From Pseudomonas sp. HAR-UPW-AIA-41 (GTDB lineage Bacteria > Pseudomonadota > Gammaproteobacteria > Pseudomonadales > Pseudomonadaceae): 64,000 nucleotides of DNA. The position numbers and the translations under genes are program-made. Shown here piece after piece: positions 57,788 to 64,000 of this stretch. Position 1 is the stretch's first letter. Every line of letters begins with the position of its first letter. Where the stretch lies: positions 38,457 through 102,456 of the forward strand of contig NZ_NSLB01000009.1 of the NCBI RefSeq assembly GCF_002304225.1. The letters are read 5' to 3'. Under the pieces are notes generated by a model that had not been told where the DNA came from, did not search any database, and was given only the letters and a program-made list of their open reading frames with translations.

Positions 57788-57852
57788 GGATGATCAGCAC
57801 CCTGTAAACTGCGTTCTTCAGCCGTTCCGTTCCTGCGCTTCGTGCTTTGATG
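57788..57852. repeat. Possible remnant of the intergenic repeat between phoB and phoR
   Basis: GATGATCAGCACCCTGTAAACT and GCGTTCTTCAGCCGTTCCG resemble the right half of the repeat core (AATGCTCATTT...CTCGTAAACT, GCGCTTCTTCGCCCAATTTCG). CGTGCTTTGA may be a decayed end. Terminal repeats are not intact, so this is a tentative relic. Confidence 0.35.
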
Positions 57853-57894
57853 CCAGGCGCCAGGACCGGTGGTGGACTGCAACAAGGATTCAGC

Positions 57895-59199
57895 GTGAAA
57901 CAACAATGGCGTGGCGGCCTGGTGCGTCGCCTGCTTCTTTTGCTCGGTGTGTGTCTGCTGGCCGGTGTGCTCAGCGGCCAGTACGCCTGGGCGCTGGTCG
58001 TCGGTCTGGCCGGTTATCTGGGCTGGACTCTCTGGCAATTGTTGCGCCTGCAGGAATGGCTGCAGCGCAAGCAGGCCGATGAGCCGCCGCCCGATGGTCA
58101 TGGCCTATGGGGCGAGGTGTTCGACAGTATCTATCACCTGCAGCGCCGCGATCAGCGTGCCCGTGGGCGCCTGCAGGCGGTGATCGACCGTGTGCAGGAG
58201 TCCACCGCGGCCCTGCGCGACGCCATCATCATGCTCGACAGCGATGGCAACCTGGAATGGTGGAACATCGCCGCCGAGCAGCTCTTGGGTCTGAAGACAC
58301 CCCAGGACAGTGGTCAGCCCATCAGCAACCTCGTGCGTCATCCGCGCTTCAAGGAATACTTTGCCGAAGAGAACTACAGCGAGCCGCTGGAGCTGCCTTC
58401 GCCGATCAACGAGCGCATGCGCCTGCAGATCCAGATCACCCTGTATGGCAACCGCGAGCACCTGATGCTGGTGCGTGACGTGACCCGCGTGCATCAGCTG
58501 GAACAGATGCGCAAGGACTTCGTCGCCAACGTGTCCCACGAGCTGCGCACCCCCCTGACGGTGATCACCGGTTATCTGGAAACCCTCGCCGACAACGCCG
58601 AAGGGGTGAATCCGCGCTGGCTGCGTCCGCTGCAACAGATGCAACAGCAGGCCGTGCGCATGCAGAACCTGCTCAATGACCTGCTGCTGCTGGCCAAGCT
58701 GGAGGCCACCGACTATCCCTCGGACAGCCTGCCCATTGCGCTTGAGCCTTTGCTGACGAGTATCCGCAACGACGCCATTGCCCTCTCGGCCAGTCGTCAG
58801 CATCAGATCAGTCTGGAGGTCGAGCCGGGCCTGAGCCTGCGTGGCAGCGAGTCGGAGCTGCGCAGTGCCTTCTCCAATCTGGCGTTCAATGCGGTGAAAT
58901 ACAGCCCGGATGGCAGCAGTGTGTGCATCCGCGCCTGGCAGGATGCTCAGGGTGTCCATGTGGCGGTGCAGGACAGCGGCATTGGTATCGAGGCGCGGCA
59001 TATTCCGCGTCTGACCGAGCGCTTCTACCGGGTTGATGCCAGTCGTGCCTCCTCCACCGGAGGCACGGGTCTCGGCCTGGCGATCGTCAAGCATGTGCTG
59101 CTGCGCCATCGCGGTACCCTGGAGATCAGCAGCAGCCTCGGTCATGGCAGCCTGTTCAGTTGCCATTTCCTCCCGGCAGCCACCACCGAACTGCGCTGA
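57895..59199 (+). CDS. phoR: Phosphate sensor histidine kinase PhoR
   Basis: A 434-residue membrane kinase that phosphorylates and dephosphorylates PhoB. Two short N-terminal TM segments (about 10-45) are followed by a PAS domain (about 95-195, AIIMLDSDGNLEWWN). The H box is FVANVSHELRTPLT with H215, then come the N box (AFSNLAFNAVKYS) and the G boxes (DSGIGIEARHIPRL, GTGLGLAIVKHV). I choose GTG 57895 because AAGGATT lies six bases upstream; an ATG at 57850 would add 15 residues without a ribosome site. Confidence 0.94.
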   Translation: MKQQWRGGLVRRLLLLLGVCLLAGVLSGQYAWALVVGLAGYLGWTLWQLLRLQEWLQRKQADEPPPDGHGLWGEVFDSIYHLQRRDQRARGRLQAVIDRVQESTAALRDAIIMLDSDGNLEWWNIAAEQLLGLKTPQDSGQPISNLVRHPRFKEYFAEENYSEPLELPSPINERMRLQIQITLYGNREHLMLVRDVTRVHQLEQMRKDFVANVSHELRTPLTVITGYLETLADNAEGVNPRWLRPLQQMQQQAVRMQNLLNDLLLLAKLEATDYPSDSLPIALEPLLTSIRNDAIALSASRQHQISLEVEPGLSLRGSESELRSAFSNLAFNAVKYSPDGSSVCIRAWQDAQGVHVAVQDSGIGIEARHIPRLTERFYRVDASRASSTGGTGLGLAIVKHVLLRHRGTLEISSSLGHGSLFSCHFLPAATTELR

Positions 59200-59283
59200 G
59201 TGCTGTAGTCACAGGGCCTGCAACCTTGCAAAGCACGGCCCTAACCCTCACCCTTAGCCGGTCTTTCACAAACGCAAAGCCTT

Positions 59284-60627
59284 ATGGATCCTTCCCCCAC
59301 GCTCGAAACATCCACGCTGTTCGCCGATCTTGGCCTGGTTTTCTTCGCACTGTTCCTGGTGTTGCTCAACGGCTTTTTCGTCGCCGCCGAGTTCGCCATG
59401 GTCAAGTTGCGCGCCACCAAAGTGGCGGAAATTGCCGGCCAGCATGGCTGGCGCGGTCATATCCTGCGCACCGTTCACCGTCAGCTGGATGCCTACCTTT
59501 CGGCCTGCCAGCTGGGCATCACCCTGGCTTCGCTCGGCCTGGGCTGGGTGGGTGAGCCGGCCTTCGCCGAACTGCTGACGCCGCTGCTCGGCTACCTGGG
59601 CATCGAGTCGCCCAAGCTGGTGCATGGCATCTCCTTCTTCACCGCGTTCTTCATCATTTCCTATCTGCATATCGTGGTCGGCGAGCTGGCGCCCAAGTCG
59701 TGGGCGATCCGCAAACCCGAGTTGCTGTCGCTGTGGACCGCCGCGCCGCTGTACCTGTTCTACTGGCTGATGTATCCGGCCATCTACCTGCTCAACGCCA
59801 GCGCCAACGCCATCCTGCGCATGGCCGGTCAGGGTGAGCCGGGCGGGCATCACGAGCACAGCTATAGCCGCGACGAGTTGAAGCTGATCCTTCACTCCAG
59901 CCGCGCTCAGGAAAATGACGACAGCCAGGGCCTGCGCGTGGTCGCCTCGGCGGTGGAGCTGGGCGAGCTGGAAGTGGTCGACTGGGCCAACTCCCGCGAG
60001 GACCTCGTCAGCCTCGAGCACGATCTGCCGCTGGCCGACATCCTCGCCGTGATCCGCCGGCACAAGTACAGCCGTTACCCGGTGTACGACAGCCGCAAGG
60101 AAGAGTTCGTCGGCCTGCTGCACATCAAGGACCTGCTGCTGGCGCTGTCGGCGCTGGAGAGCATGCCAGAGTCGTTCGACCTGTCCGAACTGACCTATCC
60201 GCTGGAGCGGGTGTCGAAGAACTTGCCGCTGGCCCAGCTGCTTGAGCAGTTCCGTCAGGGTGGCTCGCACTTCGCGCTGGTCGAGGAGGCCGACCACAAG
60301 GTCATCGGCTACCTGACCATGGAAGACGTGCTTGAGGTGCTGGTCGGCGACATTCAGGACGAGCACCGCAAGGCCGAGCGCGGCGTACTGGCCTACCAGC
60401 CGGGCCGCCTGCTGGTGCGTGGCGATACACCGCTGTTCAAGATCGAGCGACTGCTCGGCATCGACCTCGACCACATCGAGGCCGAGACCCTCGCCGGACT
60501 GGTCTACGACAGCCTTAACCGCCTGCCGGAAGAGGAAGAGGTGCTGGAGGCCGAGGGCCTGCGCATTATCGTCAAGAAGATGAAAGGGCCGAAGATCATT
60601 CTGGCCAAGGTGCTCAAGCTCGACTGA
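59284..60627 (+). CDS. CNNM/CorC-HlyC family membrane protein with CBS domains
   Basis: A 447-residue protein. The N-terminal DUF21/CNNM domain has four TM segments (about 12-180, with LLNGFFVAAEFAMVKLR). A CBS pair (about 225-345, PLADILAVIRRHKYSRYPVYDS and HKVIGYLTMEDVLEVLVGDIQDEH) and a C-terminal CorC_HlyC domain (about 360-445) follow. This family exports Mg or Co or controls their uptake; the older name haemolysin is misleading. It lies downstream of phoR as in PAO1 (PA5362). A hairpin follows. Confidence 0.88.
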   Translation: MDPSPTLETSTLFADLGLVFFALFLVLLNGFFVAAEFAMVKLRATKVAEIAGQHGWRGHILRTVHRQLDAYLSACQLGITLASLGLGWVGEPAFAELLTPLLGYLGIESPKLVHGISFFTAFFIISYLHIVVGELAPKSWAIRKPELLSLWTAAPLYLFYWLMYPAIYLLNASANAILRMAGQGEPGGHHEHSYSRDELKLILHSSRAQENDDSQGLRVVASAVELGELEVVDWANSREDLVSLEHDLPLADILAVIRRHKYSRYPVYDSRKEEFVGLLHIKDLLLALSALESMPESFDLSELTYPLERVSKNLPLAQLLEQFRQGGSHFALVEEADHKVIGYLTMEDVLEVLVGDIQDEHRKAERGVLAYQPGRLLVRGDTPLFKIERLLGIDLDHIEAETLAGLVYDSLNRLPEEEEVLEAEGLRIIVKKMKGPKIILAKVLKLD

Positions 60628-60640
60628 GCCCGCCCCGCGT

Positions 60641-60659
60641 GGCGGCCCTCACGGCCGCC
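60641..60659 (+). terminator. Hairpin after the CorC/HlyC-type gene
   Basis: GGCGGCC (60641-60647) with GGCCGCC (60653-60659), loop CTCAC, 13 bases after the stop. GC-rich with no T-tract. Confidence 0.5.
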
Positions 60660-60811
60660 GCCTGCTCTGCCTTCTGCCGTTAAAAATATTGGACTGCCTC
60701 TGCGGCCTGCCTGCTCCGCTCAAGCGCCATGAAACGGGCGTTTGAACGGTTTTTTGGCCCTTTCCGGCGCAGGCTGGTGGTCGGATTTTCCGACATTAAG
60801 CCTTGGCTTGT

Positions 60812-60840
60812 TTGACATTTTTTACGGCCAAAGCCACACT
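60812..60840 (+). promoter_or_regulatory. Putative promoter in the 454-base gap before the PuuD-type gene
   Basis: The gap 60628-61081 has no convincing gene. It is relatively AT-rich at 60680-60830. TTGACA (60812-60817) is a perfect -35, with CACACT after a 17-base spacer as a weak -10. A second GACATT motif (60792-60797) upstream makes a direct repeat that could be a regulator site. If this promoter is used, the leader is about 235 bases long. Confidence 0.4.
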
Positions 60841-61081
60841 GCCTCCACGGTTCCGACTGCCAGAGAGCCGTCGCGGGCAGGCTTTCGCGCCGCCCAATCC
60901 CGCGTGTGGTCCGGCTGAATGCCGTTGCAGACCACCCGGCAGCGACTCTCTTCACACTTCAGGCTCCAGACTCCAGGTCTGCCGCCTGGACAGGCGGAAC
61001 CCGCAATAAACAGGAAGCAGTGCCACGCCGATGGCCCTTCCTGCCAAGCAACGGCAGGTCAGACCTGCCTCAAGGTGACGT

Positions 61082-61867
61082 ATGTCCAACAACAAGACTG
61101 GCAATACCCCGAACACTCCGCGTAAACCCGTTGTGCTCATGTCCATGGGACATCAGGAGCGCAAAGGTCACGACTATCAGGTCATGACCCACAAATACAT
61201 CGTGCCCCTGGTGGAGCTCTCCGGCTGCGTACCGCTGCTGGCGCCCACCTGCTGCGGCCCGGACGATGTCGACCAGTACCTCGACATGGTCGATGGCATC
61301 TACCTCACCGGTGCCGGCAGCAACATCGATCCGGCCCTCTACGGTCAGGAAAACCTCACTCCGGACAAGGGCCAGGACAAGAACCGTGATCTCTTTGACC
61401 TGCCGCTGATCCGCAAGGCCATCGAGCGCGGTCTGCCGATCTTCGCCATCTGCCGTGGCATGCAGGAAATCAACGTGGCCCTCGGCGGCACCATCCACCA
61501 GAAGGTCTACAGCCTCGACGGCTACAACGATCATCGCGAAGACAGCGATGATCCGGTCGACGTGCAGTACGCCCAGGTGCATGGCGTGCGTCCGGTCGAT
61601 GGCAGCTGGCTGCAGCAGCTGGTGGGCGACGAGATTCAGGTCAACTCGCTGCATGGCCAGGGTCTGGACAAGCTAGGCGAAGGCGTTGAGCCGCTGGCCT
61701 ATGCCGAAGACGGCCTGATCGAAGCCATTCACATGCCGGCGCTGCCGCAGTTCACCCTGGCAGTGCAGTGGCACCCGGAGTGGCAGGCGGCGGAGAACCC
61801 CGACTCGGTGAAGATCTTCCAGGCCTTCGGCCAGGCCTGTCGCGAGCAGGCCGCCAAGCGCGCCTAA
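61082..61867 (+). CDS. puuD: Gamma-glutamyl-polyamine/GABA hydrolase (PuuD/SpuA type)
   Basis: A 261-residue class I glutamine-amidotransferase-like enzyme that cleaves gamma-glutamyl-GABA or related glutamylated polyamine products. The nucleophile elbow FAICRGMQEIN holds C124 and the C-terminal QWHPEWQ has H231 and E233, completing the triad. The start at 61082 follows AAGGTGA. In P. aeruginosa such genes (spuA/pauD1) lie next to the spu transporter cluster. Here it is about 60 kb from potI and alone. It ends at a strong terminator. Confidence 0.87.
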   Translation: MSNNKTGNTPNTPRKPVVLMSMGHQERKGHDYQVMTHKYIVPLVELSGCVPLLAPTCCGPDDVDQYLDMVDGIYLTGAGSNIDPALYGQENLTPDKGQDKNRDLFDLPLIRKAIERGLPIFAICRGMQEINVALGGTIHQKVYSLDGYNDHREDSDDPVDVQYAQVHGVRPVDGSWLQQLVGDEIQVNSLHGQGLDKLGEGVEPLAYAEDGLIEAIHMPALPQFTLAVQWHPEWQAAENPDSVKIFQAFGQACREQAAKRA

Positions 61868-61885
61868 GCCGACTGTGCTGTACCG

Positions 61886-61910
61886 GAAAGCCCGCCTTGT
61901 GCGGGCTTTC
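61886..61910. terminator. Bidirectional terminator
   Basis: GAAAGCCCGC (61886-61895) with GCGGGCTTTC (61901-61910), loop CTTGT. It lies between convergent genes. Confidence 0.82.
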
Positions 61911-61928
61911 TGCTGTCTGGGCAATCGC

Positions 61929-62669
61929 CTACTGGACGAACTGCTCGAGCAGCTTCTGGTAGCGGCCACTGCTGTGCAGTGAAGCCAGACCCCGGTTGAA
62001 CTCATTCAGCAGCACATGAGCCTGGGGGTGGCGGCGGGGGATCAGCAGATGCAGGGCATTGCTGGGGAAAATACCTTCAGAGCGATGAAACTGGTCGCGG
62101 GCAGCGCCGCTCAGTTGCAATGAGGTTTCACCCAGGCGGGCATCGGCGACGAAGAAGTCATCCCGTCGCAGTAGCAACAGGCGTGCGCACTCATCCAGCC
62201 CGCTGGGTTCATGGCGGGTCAGCTCGCCGCGCTCGACCATTTCCTGCAGGGCTTTCGGCGGCTGCCAGCCGAGGGGGTAGCAGAAGCGCTTGCCGCGCAG
62301 GGCAGACAACTGCTCAGGCTCGTAGGTTTCGTCACTACGACTGAAGATATGCTGCTGCACCCGGTAGAGCGGCTCCGAGTAGAGAAAATCGGCTTCCCGT
62401 TCCGGTGTCCGGATGTAGGGAAAGGTGCCGTCGTACTCGGCAGCCTGGGCCATCCTGTAGCCCCTCATCCAGGGCCGCCAGTCCAGCCTGGCCGTTTGCT
62501 GCTCCTCGGCCAAGGCTGCCACGACCACCTGAGTCAGCAGCCCGCCGCCGGGTAAGTGGCGGCCGGTAAAAGGGGCGTAGTCGTCGCCGGTCACCAGGTG
62601 TAAATCGCCGGCCTGAATCTCTAGCGCGCAGACCAAAAGCAGGCACAGCAGTATCTGACGTTGCAGCAT
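61929..62669 (-). CDS. Periplasmic solute-binding-protein-like (SBP_bac_3)
   Basis: A 246-residue exported protein. A signal peptide (about 1-20, cleavage near IQA-G) is followed by a type II periplasmic binding fold of the amino acid class. Typical are LVTGDDYAPFTGRHLPGGGLL at the start, WMRGYRMAQAAEYDGTFPY (about 67-85) and a hinge near ADFLYSEPLY. There is no transporter gene beside it, and many stand-alone members in Pseudomonas are orphan sensors or scavengers. The ligand is unknown. Confidence 0.8.
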   Translation of the reverse strand: MLQRQILLCLLLVCALEIQAGDLHLVTGDDYAPFTGRHLPGGGLLTQVVVAALAEEQQTARLDWRPWMRGYRMAQAAEYDGTFPYIRTPEREADFLYSEPLYRVQQHIFSRSDETYEPEQLSALRGKRFCYPLGWQPPKALQEMVERGELTRHEPSGLDECARLLLLRRDDFFVADARLGETSLQLSGAARDQFHRSEGIFPSNALHLLIPRRHPQAHVLLNEFNRGLASLHSSGRYQKLLEQFVQ

Positions 62670-62729
62670 GTGGCTCTCGTGGCAGTGTTTCTGCCTCCAG
62701 CATAGTTGCCGGTTTGGCAGAGCACCTGA

Positions 62730-64000
62730 TCAGTCAAACAAACCCAACTGTCCCGCCTTGTCGATTTCGACTGATGGTGATTGGGCCGCTGGGAGTACAT
62801 CTGATCTGGCCAGTCGCTCGGCCAGACCGGCGGCGCGCTCGGCGCGGGTGTTGACCGCTTCCAGCAGACGGGCGGGCAGGCCCCAGATTTCCACCTGCTG
62901 CTTGGCGCGGGTGATGCCGGTGTAGAACAGGCTGCGGGTCAGCAGCGGGCTGGGTGTTTCCGGCAAAACCAGCAGTACTTGAGCGAACTCTGAGCCCTGG
63001 CTCTTGTGCACGGTCATGGCAAAGGCGCTGTCGTGGCTGGGCAGACGAGCCGGGGCGAAGGGGCGGAAGCCCGTCTCGGCCTCGAAGAACACACGCAGGC
63101 CACTGGGCGTATTCAGGCACAGGCCGATATCGCCATTGAACAGGCCGAGGGCGTAGTCGTTCTGCCGCACCATCACCGCGCGGCCGGCATACCAGCGCTC
63201 GCCCGGCTGACGGCGAAAGCGTGCTTCCAGCGCCTCGTTGAGCCCGGCCACACCCCAGGTGCCCTCGCGCTGAGCGGTCAGCACGCGGAAGGCGTTGAAG
63301 GCGGCAAAGGCGAGGGCCGGATCGCCCGTGCCGGCGGCGGCGAGGTAGGGCGCGTAGCCGTCCAGTAGCCGGCGCTGCAGATCGTTTGGCTGCGGCTCGG
63401 CGTGCCAGATCAGGTCGGCGCGCGCTTCCTGCAGCAGGGCCAGAGTACCCGCTGCATCGCCCGCGTTGATGCGCCGGGCCAGTTCGCCGATGCCGCTGTC
63501 GCCGGCAAAACGGTGGCTGTGAGTCAGCAGTACCACGGCATCGCCCAGCTGCGAGGTCGGTGTGCCGGTTGGCACCGGTTGGCCAGTCAGTTGTTCGATC
63601 TCGGCGGCGGCCTGGGCATCGAAGCCGCGCCCCTCGCACAGCTCGGCGAACACCGCGCCGGCCTCCACCGCGCAGAGCTGGTCCTTATCCCCCAGCAGGA
63701 TCAGCCGGGCTGAGGGCGGCAGCGCGTCGAGCAGCTTGGCCATCAGCGCCAGGTCGACCATCGAGGCTTCGTCCACCACCAGCACGTCCAGCGGCAGCGG
63801 GTTGGCCGCGTGGTGACGCACCGCCGGCGAGTCGCCGCGACTGCCGAGCAGACGGTGCAGGGTGCGCGCCTCCTCGGGCAGCAGCGCCTTGAGTTCATCG
63901 GCTGCGCCAGCAACTCCTGCAGGCTGGCGAACGCCTGACTGGGCAATACGGCCTGGCGCACGGGCTGCCACTGGCTGCCCTGAGCTTCGGCCAGTAACAG
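62730..64000 (-). CDS. recD: Exodeoxyribonuclease V alpha subunit RecD (partial, frame disturbed at window edge)
   Basis: C-terminal part of the RecD helicase of RecBCD. Visible are TLHRLLGSR, motif II LVVDEASMVDLALMAKLLD, motif III LGDKDQLCAVEAGAV, motif V AFAMTVHKSQGSEF and motif VI FYTGITRAKQQVEIWG. A clean frame runs from the stop at 62730 up to about 63899. Beyond it, the plausible codons (LLLAEAQG, QAFASLQELLAQ) are in another frame, and motif Ia (APTGKAAARL), expected about 36 residues before LHRLLG, is not found. This suggests at least one small deletion near 63900 or poor sequence at the edge. The N-terminal part with Walker A lies outside the window. Confidence 0.85.
   Translation of the reverse strand, partial: VTGRSSGQPVAARAPGRIAQSGVRQPAGVAGAADELKALLPEEARTLHRLLGSRGDSPAVRHHAANPLPLDVLVVDEASMVDLALMAKLLDALPPSARLILLGDKDQLCAVEAGAVFAELCEGRGFDAQAAAEIEQLTGQPVPTGTPTSQLGDAVVLLTHSHRFAGDSGIGELARRINAGDAAGTLALLQEARADLIWHAEPQPNDLQRRLLDGYAPYLAAAGTGDPALAFAAFNAFRVLTAQREGTWGVAGLNEALEARFRRQPGERWYAGRAVMVRQNDYALGLFNGDIGLCLNTPSGLRVFFEAETGFRPFAPARLPSHDSAFAMTVHKSQGSEFAQVLLVLPETPSPLLTRSLFYTGITRAKQQVEIWGLPARLLEAVNTRAERAAGLAERLARSDVLPAAQSPSVEIDKAGQLGLFD

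Noticed and set aside
60906..61187. Short open frames overlapping the start of the PuuD-type gene
   Set aside because: No ribosome sites, out-of-frame overlap with a clear gene, and low-complexity products.

Overview
The window is GC-rich chromosomal DNA from a Pseudomonas, most like the P. aeruginosa / mendocina-oleovorans side of the genus. HemB, Rho, OxyR, TrxA and PhoB match the Pseudomonas families in length and active-site numbering. Gene order repeatedly follows blocks I recall from P. aeruginosa PAO1: hemB-ppk1-ppx-trxA-rho-ubiD; 6S RNA between a 5-FTHF cyclo-ligase gene and zapA; pepP-ubiH-ubiI; gcvTHP; oxyR-recG; rubA/rubB-ubiC-ubiA-phoB-phoR. Nearly all of it is core genome. I see no prophage, insertion sequence with a transposase, CRISPR array, rRNA or tRNA.

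Layout. 0-7.4 kb: the last permease gene of a polyamine ABC transporter, an APC amino-acid permease, an M20 peptidase, a frameshifted HacB-type acyl-homoserine-lactone acylase and a divergent AraC-family regulator. 7.5-17 kb: hemB-ppk1 facing ppx, then trxA, rho, and ubiD coupled to a 2Fe-2S flavin reductase. 17-24 kb: quinone oxidoreductase, FliL-like protein, and the yhiI-rbbA-yhhJ type ABC operon. 24-31 kb: EVE-domain protein, an overlooked 41-residue membrane protein, 5-FTHF cyclo-ligase, 6S RNA, zapA with a ZapB-like partner, then a divergent ubiquinone-related operon (UPF0149, pepP, ubiH, thioesterase, ubiI). 31-39 kb: iron ABC binding protein and permease without an ATPase, and the glycine cleavage operon gcvT-gcvH-gcvP. 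39-47 kb: envelope genes (DUF2804, NfeD/SPFH pair, two divergent L,D-transpeptidases, a YeeZ-like SDR) and a Fur-boxed exbB-exbD-tonB operon. 47-61 kb: oxyR-recG, HDOD protein, HU, rubredoxin and its reductase, ubiC-ubiA, phoB-phoR, CorC/HlyC-type protein. 61-64 kb: PuuD/SpuA-type hydrolase, a periplasmic solute-binding protein and the C-terminal part of recD.

Functional themes: ubiquinone synthesis is spread over five loci (ubiD, ubiH, ubiI, ubiC, ubiA). Phosphate control (phoBR with its own Pho box) shares the window with polyphosphate turnover (ppk1/ppx). Iron acquisition (exbBD-tonB, fbpAB) carries Fur-like sites. Oxidative defence (oxyR, trxA) and recombination (recG, recD) are also present.

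The least ordinary feature is non-coding: a family of intergenic elements of about 140-270 bp with terminal inverted repeats and a shared centre (GCTCATTTAC...GTAAACT). Full copies begin within a few bases after the stop codons of ubiI, tonB, the HDOD gene and ubiA. A diverged relative follows the FliL-like gene and a possible remnant lies between phoB and phoR. Several sit where I recall PAO1 synteny breaking. Other points of interest are a nested palindrome that covers the oxyR ribosome-binding site, a 6S RNA whose 3' end contains the next gene's ribosome-binding site, and two apparent frameshifts (hacB, and recD at the window edge) that may be real or sequencing errors.
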